DNA of 64,000 bases, from the NCBI RefSeq assembly GCF_040412425.1, contig NC_089762.1, positions 25,932,891 to 25,996,890 of the forward strand, in the 5' to 3' direction. The stretch comes from Macrobrachium rosenbergii (lineage: Eukaryota > Arthropoda > Malacostraca > Decapoda > Palaemonidae). Under the pieces are notes generated by a model. It searched no databases. It had not been told where the DNA came from and saw only the letters and a list, made by a program, of their open reading frames with translations. The translations under genes were made by a program, and so were the position numbers. Below, piece by piece: positions 40,801-46,429 of this stretch; positions within the stretch are counted from its first letter, which is position 1, and every line of letters begins with the position of its first letter.

Positions 40801-43800
40801 TGCTGCTGCTCCTGTGCAAAAACAACAGTAATAGCAGGAGCAGACCTAGTAGTTCCTGTTACACATAAAACAGCAGCAGCACAAGTTTTATCATTTGGGT
40901 CAGCAGGGAAAGTGCAGGAAGTGGGCAAAGCAAGCAGGATTGAAGCTGTTGACACTGAAAGGAAAGCATAATCCAACAGGTTAAAAGGAATAGAAGGTGA
41001 TCAGATATCAAAAAGATTCTGCTGTTGGGCAAAGGCCAAATCAAACATCAATAACTCCAACACCAAAGTAGCAGAAGCTTGATATATAGGAAGCAGTACT
41101 GAAAAATCAAACATATAGGGCATAGGAGTCCAGCCAACAGACACAAGTAGGTTATTTGGTCAGTTGAAACAGTGGTGCAGTTTACAAACAGGAAAGGTGT
41201 CAAGGAATCTACTGAATGGTCAGGCTGTGCAGCAGGCAATGATACTTTGTCAGATGACTGGTCTTAACCTTGAAGAGAGGCACCAGAGATCCATAAGTCA
41301 ACCAGAAAACAGGATTCTGAAGCAAACAAGGCCTTCTTGCCCTGAATGTCCTCTTATTCTTGCAATGAACTTATTGGTTAGCACATCAGTCCAGGCAAAT
41401 TTTGTAGGCGAGACTGGGAGGGTAGTGCTGGCTTCAGTAATTAGAGCATGTGAGGGTCCATCTCCCTATAGGACATGAAAATATAGCATACCTTACATAG
41501 CAAAAATCTTGGCAACTGTTCTGAGGCATACCTACGTAAACAGGTACAAAACACACGTGCTTCTCTGAAAAATGAGTAAAGATCACAGATACCAATATAT
41601 TGTTGGCAGCAGAGAACAGGACAATTTTTATCACAGCTTTTCCTGTTCTTGTAATTTTAATGTATATTTCATATTGTTCCGTAGTTGTTGCTTCTATGGT
41701 TCACTGCTGACAATTGTGCTATAAAAAGCTCAGCTTCCTAGTGCTGTAAGCTGTCATGAGGAAACACTATATTTGTGAGGCTTGTAAATTTCTTTTTGTT
41801 TTAGTCAAAAGGAAGTCTCTTTCCAGTGTTTCATTTTTGAAAATCTTATGTCCCACGGATGTCAGCCAACTGTCCACACAATCGTTGTGGCGGGAAACGT
41901 CCTCTGAAGAGCGATCCATCCACTACGAAACCTTCACATGAACAAGGGAAACAACTCTGAGAAGAGCCATCTCATTCTTCTCTAAGCCTCCACGTAAACA
42001 TGGATGGGAGTGCAGTCCAGATTTGCCCTGTTGTGGCAACGTTCCTGAGTGGGAATGTGAAGGAATGAAGAAACATCCGTATACTTGACACTCACTCAGG
42101 CTAAGAAGAAGAATCTCTCCCTTATGTAAAGACTGAAGGTTTATATGTTAGGGAAAATACAAATTACTTAAAAATCTGTCATATTGTGAAAGGCATACAT
42201 TATGTTTTGAGTGTAACAATGCTCCCATTTCCATCAAAGAACATAAGTTCAGGGCTCGCCAAAGGATCTGGCTCTCCAAGAAGTGAAGGTAATGATGGAA
42301 AAAGGAGCTGTGGAGCTAATGAAGGATCAATCTCCAGGTTTCTACTGCCGGATCTTTCTAGCGGTAAAGGCATCAGGGGCTTGAAAACCCACCACAGACC
42401 TGTTTTTTTTTTTTTCCCCCCTCCATGCATGGGTGATCAGCATCTCAGGTTTCAGTTGATTCTTGGTCTGGTAGTACAGTACACCAAAGTGGGAAATCCA
42501 TCAGAAACCTGAGATGCTGATGACCCATGCATGGAGGGGAAAAAAAAAAAAGACAGGTCTGTGGCAGGTTTTCAAGCCCCTGATGCCTTTACCGCTAGAA
42601 AGATCCGGCAGTAGAAACCTGGAGATTGATCCTTCATTAGCTCCACAGCTCCTTTTTCCATCATTACCTTCACTTCTTGGAGAGCCAGATCCTTTGGCGA
42701 GCCCTGAACTTATGTTCTTTGATGGAATGAACAGATGTAGAGGAGGAGGAGGAAATTCAAAGAGGAGAAGGTATCCCACCTGCAGAACATCTAGTACCCA
42801 GGTCTCTGCTCCTTGCTGCTGCCAAGTTGCCCAATGGCTCGCCAGGCACTCCCTAAGCAATGTCAGTGAGTGGGGAGGGGCACCCCCTCAAGGGTTTTCC
42901 TCCTCTAGCCCTGCCTCTTCTCCTTGGTCTGTAGGACAGACCTAAAAGGGATGCTGCTGAGTAGTTTTCTTAGCAGGAGCAGGAGAAGGCTGACGGCCCC
43001 TACGGGGACCCATCGTGGCTTGACATCTATTAGGTGAAGGGTAAGCGGCAGAATCTAGGTCGAATTACATTGTCACATGAAGGACCAGAAGACTTAATAA
43101 CAGCCTGGTGGACCAGATTTACATTATTGTCCTTCATCTGTCTACTGCAGCCTCAACTTGGTCCTTAGGGAGGAGTAACGAAGATCCTAGAATTGTTCTA
43201 TTCCTCAGTGCCAACAAATTTGGAGGTCTTAGAGAGGGAAGCATCTCTTCTCTTCAACAACCAATTAGCCCACATATGTGCTGTTAGGTGAGCCAGATAT
43301 GAAATAGACTTACCACCAGACTGCAACAGTCTAAGAAAGGTGGCACTCTCTTCACTGTTGCTAGACCTGGCAACTGAGGAAATTTTGCCGTCATTGACCA
43401 CAGATTGAGCCACGAGACCACCTTGAACACTGTAGAAGCGTCAGTTCCATTGTAGCTGACTCTTGGTGCGTAAAGGAGGTGCCCTCTACCCGGATTTGGT
43501 CTTAAGAAAGACCTGGGCCTAAGCAAACTAGGTCCAGATCCACCTTCCTCAACTGTAACGTAACCTTAGGAGTTACGCTAAAATATCTATGCTGTGGAAG
43601 CGGAGGGGGGAGCAACTTCGTGACCTGCTAAACTGAAGTGAGTTGTCCTGTCCAGAGACGAGAGAATTCACTTAGGTTAAGGACACAGTTGGTATAGTTA
43701 AGAACTTGGCAATCCCAACGATGCCTTCATCTCTTTCTTGGGGCCCTGCAAGGGCTTCGAGAACTGAAGGACAGTCTGATCTGGTGGCCACAGTCTCTTC

Positions 43801-45243
43801 TTTTAAATCATTGTACGCACTGATGAGTTCAACTTATGCATACGTAGTTAGAAATTCATGGTTATCTACATCGAGAGGGAGAGGACCTTCTGCTTCCAGT
43901 CGAGAGGGAGAGGGCCTCCTGCTTCCAGGCCACAAGATTCCTGATCTAGCCAGTCGACCAAATCAGTGGCATCCCATGCATCATTATTCACTGCTGGAGC
44001 ATAAGAACAGTCAGGGCTTAACACTGTGGGTATACTGTACATAGTCCCTTCTCGTTCTTTAGAACAATATGCCTTGATAGGGAGTGTGTGGACAATGTGT
44101 TAAAGGAAAGGACGACCGTGGTTGGTCCTGCAACCATAGAGGACTCGTTACGTGGAGAATGGTCACAGCCATGCAAATGAGACTGTGGACTACTTGTTCT
44201 AAGAGAGGAGTGGTCCTGATCACGAGAACGTTCCCTCAGGTGTGATGTTGACTTCTTTACAGCTGCCTTGTTGACTTTCTTAATGGCTGTGGCCTTAACC
44301 CTCGTTTCTTGAGCAGGACGAGTGGAAGAAGGCAAAATGACTGCAACTTCTTGAGGAGGAGCCAAATCCATAGATCTACGGCTCTTAGAGGAGACTTCTC
44401 TTGCCGAATGCGTTGCCACACAAGAATCAGGAACTGAGCGATGCTCATCAGTAGGTAAGGTAGAAGACGTATGGCCATGAACCTTGACAGACACGACCAT
44501 CTGTGATGGCATGTAACCCTGAGGGGCAGCTGGAGCAAACCAGGAACAAACTTAGAGGCGACAATATAGCCGTAATTGGCCAACTGAAAATCAACTGTAG
44601 GAGATGGATGGTTGGCCTTGCCCTCAGATGAAGTCTTTCTTCTTCCTACTCCTTCGTGGGATAGAACGAACAGACAACACAGAAAATGATTGAGAAGACG
44701 GCAACAAGGAAGACGGAGATCTATGACGTCTCTTCTTAGATTTCTTCGTTGAGCAGCCGAACTTCTTAAGAAGGGCACCTTCGACTCTCTCCATGAGGGC
44801 TTGAACAAGGTTGAACAAGGGAGTCAGGAGAAGATGTAGAAGGCCCAGGAATGGAAACTGAGGGTAGGGGCATGGCCGATGAAGGAATGGTGTAGGCCAA
44901 GGAAGTTGCATACACCATAGCTGTAGAGCCTGACATACTGGAAGATTGGGGGAAGACCAGAGGTGGGACATTAGGCCCCTAAGGCGAGGCTCCCCAGGTA
45001 GGCCTAGTGAAGACCAGCAGTTGGTTAGCTTCTCTGCATCCATCCCTGAAACAACGGTACAAGTGTGTTTTTTGACATCAGTCATAAAAGTGGCAGGGAT
45101 TAATTTTGTTCATCTGAAGATGTGTAAATCTCTATTTTAAATTGGAATCTTGTTGATTAATTAACTTTTTCTTTTCTTTGCAGTACAAGTGGTTCAACAG
45201 TAGCAACAAATCTACATGTCCTCTATGCAGAAGTTTGTTTTAG
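5919..45243 (+). CDS. LTN1: E3 ubiquitin-protein ligase Listerin, 19 exons seen, N-terminus missing
   Basis: Listerin binds 60S subunits carrying stalled nascent chains, with NEMF, and ubiquitinates the stalled peptide in ribosome-associated quality control in the cytosol. Identification rests on the C-terminus: an RWD segment (ATYSIDEASMELILRMAP, QWRNWLL) followed by EGIEECFICYY, CRTCKKKFHAACL and YKWFNSSNKSTCPLCRSLF, the hallmark Listerin RING. GGRGCGTELYPQLLPVISLI near the start also fits. The middle is helical and leucine-rich, as expected for its HEAT/ARM repeats. All 19 exons join in phase with no stop, so the gene looks functional. They give about 1,480 codons; family members are about 1,750-1,800, so roughly 250-300 N-terminal residues lie upstream. 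Exons are listed separately. The start at 5919 is an exon border, not a translation start. Confidence 0.96.
6093..10227 (+). other. LTN1 intron 1 (4.1 kb)
   Basis: Non-coding. It contains the MITE at 8696-9050. Other open frames here are short, lack codon bias and match nothing I recognise. It ends with a T-rich tract and CCTCAG. Confidence 0.85.
8696..9050. mobile_element. Tigger-like MITE, family A (single-unit copy)
   Basis: The ends are CAGGCAGTCGCTG... and ...CAGGGACTGCCTG, flanked by TA on both sides (8694-8695, 9051-9052). The interior includes GAAAATTGTAAGAAAATGTT and CATTTTGGAGCCATATTTCT. The same interior is amplified in the composite copy at 60886-63718. Non-coding, 355 bp. Confidence 0.88.
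10228..10418 (+). CDS. LTN1: LTN1 window exon 2
   Basis: Phase 0 in, phase 2 out; acceptor TTTTTTCCTCAG, donor GTTAGT. It encodes DIWTDATTSRSVIGRIYSVL and then RDGGRGCGTELYPQLLPVIS, a strongly conserved Listerin segment. The open frame runs on past the donor to a stop at 10438-10440. The phase match with exon 3 (GG+A gives Gly) favours the donor at 10419. Confidence 0.94.
11130..12600. repeat. unclassified repeat remnant with direct repeats
   Basis: Two pairs of direct repeats frame this GC-richer block. ATTTGTTTCA...GAATGTTAACTCAT occurs near 11146-11214 and again near 12335-12378. CTTATTAATTGTTTTTATTG occurs near 11682 and again near 12560. The block includes an open frame (11786-12328, +) without recognisable domains. 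It could be a deleted retroelement, but no enzyme motif supports a class. Confidence 0.4.
12499..12520. repeat. (AAT)n microsatellite
   Basis: A simple trinucleotide run of about seven units. Confidence 0.9.
12666..12994. mobile_element. Tigger-like MITE, family B
   Basis: The ends CAGGCAGTCCTCGGTTAT and ...CCGGGGACTGCCTG are inverted repeats flanked by TA (12664-12665, 12995-12996). The interior differs from the 8696 copy: palindromic stretches such as AAAATCGGCAATTTCC and GCGCCATAAAACTGG. 329 bp, non-coding. It shares only terminal sequence with family A, so both were probably mobilised by the same type of pogo transposase. Confidence 0.88.
15335..15611 (+). mobile_element. tRNA-derived SINE, copy 1
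   Basis: Closely related to 35909-36191. It has a tRNA-like head with a degraded B box (AAGTTTGAATCTCC, 15386-15399), then a shared body (GTAGGTCCCGTTGCTAGG, CCTTCGGGCCAGCCCTAGG) and the tail GTTAAACTAAGATATAC followed by a T run. It is flanked by a 15-bp target-site duplication, TTGTACAAACGGCAG (15320-15334) and TTGTACAAATGGCAG (15612-15626), one mismatch. It is not a functional tRNA. Confidence 0.92.
16092..16224 (+). CDS. LTN1: LTN1 window exon 3
   Basis: Phase 2 in, phase 0 out; acceptor CTACTTGCAG, donor GTAAGT. It encodes LCKQRVTTSVRDLCAGIKAL and ends ETLIRYQ. This short exon is supported because it is the only segment that joins exon 2 to exon 4 in phase. Confidence 0.9.
16709..16793 (+). 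mobile_element. solo DIRS terminal remnant (left edge joined to right edge)
   Basis: The first half (TTTGTTCATGAGACTTACCT and on) is the reverse complement of the first half of the ICR at 4280-4319, so it corresponds to a left terminal-repeat edge. The second half, CTATATATATATCTGTCAGG through ATTAAAATAT, matches the right terminal-repeat edge at 4545-4600. Everything between is gone. The unit is imperfectly palindromic. Confidence 0.7.
17054..17199. repeat. 73-bp tandem duplication
   Basis: Two nearly identical 73-bp units (17054-17126 and 17127-17199) start AATAGTAC/TAATAGGACG and end AAAAATATTAATATT. Only about one substitution separates them, so the duplication is young. Non-coding, in LTN1 intron 3. 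Confidence 0.92.
17683..18363 (+). CDS. LTN1: LTN1 window exon 4
   Basis: 227 codons, phase 0 at both ends; acceptor CCTTTTCAG, donor GTAAGC. It begins MVGLLQLSYTEMPQLSS and ends KQRQILKNCK. The first Met is an internal residue after the splice, not a start. The rest is helical and leucine-rich, consistent with the HEAT/ARM middle of Listerin. Confidence 0.93.
19634..19800 (-). mobile_element. truncated pogo/Tigger-like MITE
   Basis: CAGTAAACCCCCTATATGCA at the end, followed by GATTCGTGGACTCAGCGA, aligns to the reverse complement of the right half of the 5031-5385 element. A TA precedes it (19632-19633). Similarity fades after about 19800 and I find no second terminus, so the other half is lost or too diverged. 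Confidence 0.75.
19904..19981. repeat. (TC)n microsatellite
   Basis: An uninterrupted dinucleotide run of about 39 units. Confidence 0.97.
21684..21918 (+). CDS. LTN1: LTN1 window exon 5
   Basis: Phase 0 in, phase 1 out; acceptor ATCAAACAG, donor GTATGT. It encodes LNISVGALRLLVENMTDR and ends FNFVLRNGNKK. It joins exon 6 through a split Glu codon (G+AG). Confidence 0.92.
21919..25110 (+). other. LTN1 intron 5 (3.2 kb)
   Basis: Contains a GC-richer repeat remnant (about 23130-23770) ending in two (TAA)n tracts, and a small tandem duplication of TATTATTGATGGTTGGGTTA at 22098-22149. Sequence 24000-25110 shows nothing recognisable. It ends TTTGCCCCGACAG. Confidence 0.85.
23130..23958. repeat. 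repeat remnant with duplicated 3' end and (TAA)n tracts
   Basis: A GC-richer block with short open frames on both strands but no domain I recognise. Its last part (beginning GAATGGTACAAAACTCCACT) occurs twice, at 23709 and 23823, period 114 bp. Each copy runs into a (TAA)n tract (23768-23822, 23882-23958). A body ending in (TAA)n is common for non-LTR retroelements, but no RT is present, so the class is unproven. It could be the 3' end of a LINE or a SINE. Confidence 0.5.
25111..25958 (+). CDS. LTN1: LTN1 window exon 6
   Basis: The largest exon seen, about 282 codons, phase 1 in and phase 0 out; acceptor GCCCCGACAG, donor GTGTGA (non-canonical at +3 to +6 but GT is kept). It begins PIISTEYVSQILTKLTTNLK, contains an acidic loop (PDDEEPEEQ) and ends ESVRK. 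Leucine-rich helices fit HEAT/ARM repeats. The open frame extends slightly past the donor, and exon 7 joins in phase. Confidence 0.93.
25959..26095 (+). other. LTN1 intron 6
   Basis: A short 137-bp intron ending ATGTTTTCAG. Confidence 0.9.
26096..26214 (+). CDS. LTN1: LTN1 window exon 7
   Basis: Phase 0 in, phase 2 out; acceptor TTTTCAG, donor GTAAAA. It encodes PAVSDDVRMGIVKLQDHVKQ and ends ITKQIRDR, where the last Arg is split with exon 8. Confidence 0.9.
26526..26618. repeat. (TC)n microsatellite
   Basis: An uninterrupted dinucleotide run of about 46 units in LTN1 intron 7. Confidence 0.97.
26984..27037. repeat. (TC)n microsatellite
   Basis: A dinucleotide run of about 27 units, a second tract in the same intron. 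Confidence 0.97.
27311..27449 (+). CDS. LTN1: LTN1 window exon 8
   Basis: Phase 2 in, phase 0 out; acceptor CCCTTGTAG, donor GTAAAA. It encodes CSDGSSAWCVTLNKVLSHWM and ends ALGHTATKQ. Confidence 0.9.
27450..27750 (+). other. LTN1 intron 8
   Basis: AT-rich, about 300 bp, ending TTGTTTTCAG. Nothing else seen. Confidence 0.9.
27751..27980 (+). CDS. LTN1: LTN1 window exon 9
   Basis: Phase 0 in, phase 2 out; acceptor TTTTCAG, donor GTAAGT. It encodes SLIPLMSKELLRDLMEEEE and ends DNIFLFAT, with the Thr codon completed by exon 10. Confidence 0.91.
27981..28336 (+). other. LTN1 intron 9
   Basis: About 356 bp, AT-rich, ending TTTTGCTTTTAG. No element recognised. Confidence 0.9.
28337..28502 (+). 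CDS. LTN1: LTN1 window exon 10
   Basis: Phase 2 in, phase 0 out; acceptor TTGCTTTTAG, donor GTAATT. It encodes DTSGMAWEDVALTCSIIRL and then HWDFILCSLASW, a conserved Listerin motif. It ends SLEESQK. Confidence 0.93.
28777..28816. repeat. (AAT)n microsatellite
   Basis: A simple trinucleotide run of about 13 units in LTN1 intron 10. Confidence 0.95.
29280..29850. repeat. diverged ~137-bp tandem array with TGACCTTGA motifs
   Basis: The motif TGACCTTGA recurs at 29432-29440, 29567-29575 and 29705-29713, a spacing of 135-138 bp. Looser versions (TTTGACCTC, CTTGACCTC) lie near 29290-29316. Between motifs, similar text recurs (GAAACCTCT near 29497 and 29769, CAAAAGTTAT near 29518 and 29840). The units are old and diverged. 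Function, if any, is unknown. Confidence 0.65.
30438..30636 (+). CDS. LTN1: LTN1 window exon 11
   Basis: Phase 0 in, phase 1 out; acceptor ACAATTACAG, donor GTAAGT. It encodes SIGKETVAGTFACAVCKCIG and then SPSVYSPIIPIFVEVS. The antisense open frame over this exon is a shadow. Confidence 0.92.
30637..30790 (+). other. LTN1 intron 11
   Basis: A short intron ending TTTATTTTCAG. Confidence 0.9.
30791..30954 (+). CDS. LTN1: LTN1 window exon 12
   Basis: Phase 1 in, phase 0 out; acceptor TTATTTTCAG, donor GTGAGC. It encodes SFRQLPTVILYGVCRAVCIG and ends LKLPDSQQ. Confidence 0.92.
30955..31246 (+). other. LTN1 intron 12
   Basis: About 292 bp, AT-rich, ending TTTTATTTTGCAG. Confidence 0.9.
31247..31438 (+). 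CDS. LTN1: LTN1 window exon 13
   Basis: 64 codons, phase 0 at both ends; acceptor ATTTTGCAG, donor GTAAAA. It encodes VLLNHLIPLLVSPHPPSQF, an acidic segment (EIDVIDTDDMPQRP) and ends ITRVINE. Confidence 0.92.
31439..34714 (+). other. LTN1 intron 13 (3.3 kb)
   Basis: AT-rich throughout. I see no open frame with coding character and no element ends. It ends AATTTTCTTTGCAG. Confidence 0.8.
34715..34893 (+). CDS. LTN1: LTN1 window exon 14
   Basis: Phase 0 in, phase 2 out; acceptor TTTCTTTGCAG, donor GTATTT. It encodes CISIVDAALSDKKFGDECVV and YLLAWRLALKAITF. The last Arg is split with exon 15. Confidence 0.9.
34894..35080 (+). other. LTN1 intron 14
   Basis: A short AT-rich intron ending ATAATTTACAG. 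Confidence 0.9.
35081..35229 (+). CDS. LTN1: LTN1 window exon 15
   Basis: Phase 2 in, phase 1 out; acceptor AATTTACAG, donor GTAAGC. It encodes QSDMLSNLLSILFKLMPQNP, matching the Listerin LFxLMPxNPT segment, and ends CELYIRPN. Confidence 0.93.
35230..37242 (+). other. LTN1 intron 15 (2.0 kb)
   Basis: Contains the SINE copy at 35909-36191. The rest is AT-rich and unremarkable. It ends TTTTTTTCTCCTAAACAG. Confidence 0.88.
35909..36191 (+). mobile_element. tRNA-derived SINE, copy 2
   Basis: An intact pol III internal promoter is visible: A box TGGGTGAGCGG (35921-35931) and B box GAGTTCGAATCTC (35964-35976). The body is shared with copy 1 at 15335-15611, and the tail is GTTAAACTAAGATATACATA. 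It is flanked by a perfect 13-bp target-site duplication TGAGATCACTGTC (35896-35908, 36192-36204). The perfect duplication and intact boxes suggest a younger insertion than copy 1. It sits in sense orientation in an LTN1 intron. Confidence 0.95.
37243..37460 (+). CDS. LTN1: LTN1 window exon 16
   Basis: Phase 1 in, phase 0 out; acceptor TCCTAAACAG, donor GTAAGT. It encodes HLACKVYFDCVSQIPAAVRQ, LVDSFTSTYVSPLLIS and SSSTARFDNML, all close to the family just before the RWD domain. Confidence 0.95.
37461..38508 (+). other. LTN1 intron 16
   Basis: About 1 kb, AT-rich with a pyrimidine-rich block at 37950-38100. No element recognised. It ends TTGCTCTGCAG. Confidence 0.88.
38509..38679 (+). CDS. 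LTN1: LTN1 window exon 17 (RWD domain)
   Basis: 57 codons, phase 0 at both ends; acceptor GCTCTGCAG, donor GTAAGT. It encodes VKIRPGTREVIATYSIDEAS, then MAPNHPLSTIVVE and RVGVSVAQWRNWLLG. The YP/HPL-x-x-I-x-V-E pattern is the RWD signature. In Listerin this domain contacts the 60S subunit near the exit tunnel. Confidence 0.96.
38680..38840 (+). other. LTN1 intron 17
   Basis: A short intron ending CCTTTATTTTCAG. Confidence 0.9.
38841..39032 (+). CDS. LTN1: LTN1 window exon 18 (first part of RING)
   Basis: 64 codons, phase 0 at both ends; acceptor TTATTTTCAG, donor GTAAGA. It encodes LNTMLSHRNTPLMQSLAFWK, KNVDQKFEGIEE, then the zinc ligands CFIC (38937-38948), CRTC and FHAAC. Together with exon 19 this gives a C4HC3-type RING that recruits the E2. 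The intron splits the RING between Cys-Leu and Tyr-Lys-Trp. Confidence 0.97.
39590..40010. mobile_element. foldback element, palindrome within palindrome
   Basis: The two halves are imperfect reverse complements. TGTGAAAC at the left answers GTTTCACA at the right, and TCATGAAATCACCAATTCAC (39631-39650) answers the same text on the other strand near 39949-39968. Each half also contains its own inverted pair built from GGGGCTAGTACTAAACAC and its complement, so this core occurs four times. No open frame. It is probably a non-autonomous DNA element, but no flanking duplication was established. Confidence 0.75.
40011..42185. other. unclassified sequence in LTN1 last intron
   Basis: GC-richer than the other introns, with low-complexity glutamine/serine/leucine-coding text on both strands (for example 40740-40970) resembling decayed gag sequence. 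No domain or terminal repeat was identified. It may be the deleted remainder of the antisense DIRS fragment that follows. Confidence 0.4.
42186..45100 (-). mobile_element. DIRS-like fragment, gag plus start of RT, antisense in LTN1 intron
   Basis: Reading the minus strand from 45085, an open gag-like region with basic stretches (KKFGCSTKKSKKRRHRSPS near 44760-44700) leads through several broken frames to WATWQQQGAETWVLDVLQVG (about 42830-42770). Then comes EKGAVELM and SPGFYCRIFLAVKASG (about 42640-42580), the same N-terminal RT block as GFYNRLFLVP at 1236. RT then stops at a hairpin (42231-42725). No recombinase, RNase H or terminal repeats were found. Confidence 0.75.
42231..42725. repeat. 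222-bp near-perfect inverted repeat (hairpin)
   Basis: Left arm 42231-42453, right arm 42504-42725, spacer about 50 bp. The arms differ at only a few positions and in the length of a T/A run. Each arm encodes the same start of DIRS RT (SPGFYCRIFLAVKASG), once on each strand. The spacer (GTAGTACAGTACACCAAAGT) still reads as the next part of RT on the + strand. Confidence 0.93.
45184..45243 (+). CDS. LTN1: LTN1 last exon (end of RING and stop)
   Basis: Acceptor TTTCTTTGCAG at 45173-45183. It encodes YKWFNSSNKSTCPLCRSLF and the stop TAG at 45241-45243. CPLC supplies the last two zinc ligands, and Trp in YKWF sits at the E2 interface position. The extreme C-terminus matches the family's length. 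Confidence 0.97.
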   Translation, partial: YKWFNSSNKSTCPLCRSLF

Positions 45244-45258
45244 ACAGTTTACCCTCTG

Positions 45259-45264
45259 AATAAA
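45259..45264 (+). terminator. polyadenylation signal AATAAA, proximal
   Basis: Lies 16 bp after the LTN1 stop codon. Cleavage would give a very short 3' UTR. A second AATAAA lies at 45657-45662. Confidence 0.55.
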
Positions 45265-45656
45265 GACATTGCAGGAAAAAAATGTTACTCTATTTGGAAA
45301 AATACAGCATTTGCCCTAATATTCCTGACTCCCTTCAGGGTTACCACCTACACTGAAGTTTATGTGGCACAATGTAGTTGGTACCAAAAGATTTTTTGCA
45401 GGCTCTCCCCATACTCCAGCTGTTAAACACTGCCTTTTACTTTACATCAATTCCGTTTGGTCTTTCAACTAACAACCGTTTGGTCTTTTAACTAACAAAC
45501 TTTTCTAAGTTTGTCAGCTTAAATTTCATCCCTCATTTTAGACATCTGTATTGCCATCCCCATGAGCTTAAAAAATATGACTTAATTTATAAAACTGTAA
45601 TAATATGTTAGTTTCGTATTCCTTTTATTTTCACAAAATGGACAATCTTGCTTTAG

Positions 45657-45662
45657 AATAAA
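45657..45662 (+). terminator. polyadenylation signal AATAAA, distal
   Basis: Lies about 0.4 kb after the stop codon and would give a more usual 3' UTR than the proximal signal. Which is used cannot be told from sequence. Confidence 0.5.
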
Positions 45663-46429
45663 GTTTCCTTCAAACATGACTGTATTTCTCCAAATTCAGT
45701 TTCCAAGTGTAATCACTAGTAATACTGTACTTTAAAAAGATACTACATACGAACCTGCCAAACAGAATTGCCTTAGGAACATGTGATATCCATATAATGT
45801 CAAAACCTTTGTATATAAAAATAACATAAGCAACATTGGGTTAAATTGTACATAAAAAGATTAAAAGGATAAAATTGTAAGCCATTAGGTTACAGTAAAA
45901 ATAAAACTGTAAATACTTTTTAAGAATAAACTATCCTTTACAAAGGTAGATTACGGTATATCAAGTGGTTTGGTTATGAAAATATAACTGTAAATACTTT
46001 TTGGGGTTAAATTTTTTCATAGCAGTAGTTTGGTTATGAGACATATAGCTATTAAAATGCAATTTCACAGTTGTATTTCAAATGTTGACATGTTTTGAAT
46101 ATTTATTGAAATGTTTTATAAGAACTTCAGATGAATCTTCTGATTAAAATTTCTTTTAAATTTTCTTTGTTTAATTGCGAACCTTACTGTTTATTTTTTT
46201 TCTGGAACACAAGAAACCAGAATACACATCATGAGATGTACTGGGCCCTACCACCACTAGAGATCTAGGACTTCTTCCAGAGATACAACAGGGTACATCT
46301 GGTATAACTGTAGTTGAACATTATTGCAACAGCACAACTGTAGGGACCTCATCCAAAAGCAGCTGTTGGGAATCAGCTTTTTCAACAAAGGAAGGTAACC
46401 CATTAATAACTGCCCACCTTGATTACAAG
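45663..46429. other. LTN1 3' flank, nothing recognised
   Basis: AT-rich sequence with a loosely repeated TAACTGTAAATACTTTTT string near 45905 and 45985. No gene or element. Confidence 0.5.

Larger units (their letters stand above)
39033..45183 (+). other. LTN1 last intron (6.15 kb)
   Basis: The largest intron of the gene seen here. It contains the 421-bp nested palindrome (39590-40010), unclassified low-complexity sequence (40011-42200) and an antisense DIRS gag/RT fragment with a hairpin (42186-45100). It ends TTCTTTTCTTTGCAG. Confidence 0.9.

Noticed and set aside
5919..45243. LTN1 as a processed or decayed pseudogene
   Set aside because: It has introns, consensus splice sites, matched phases and no stops, and the RING zinc ligands are intact.
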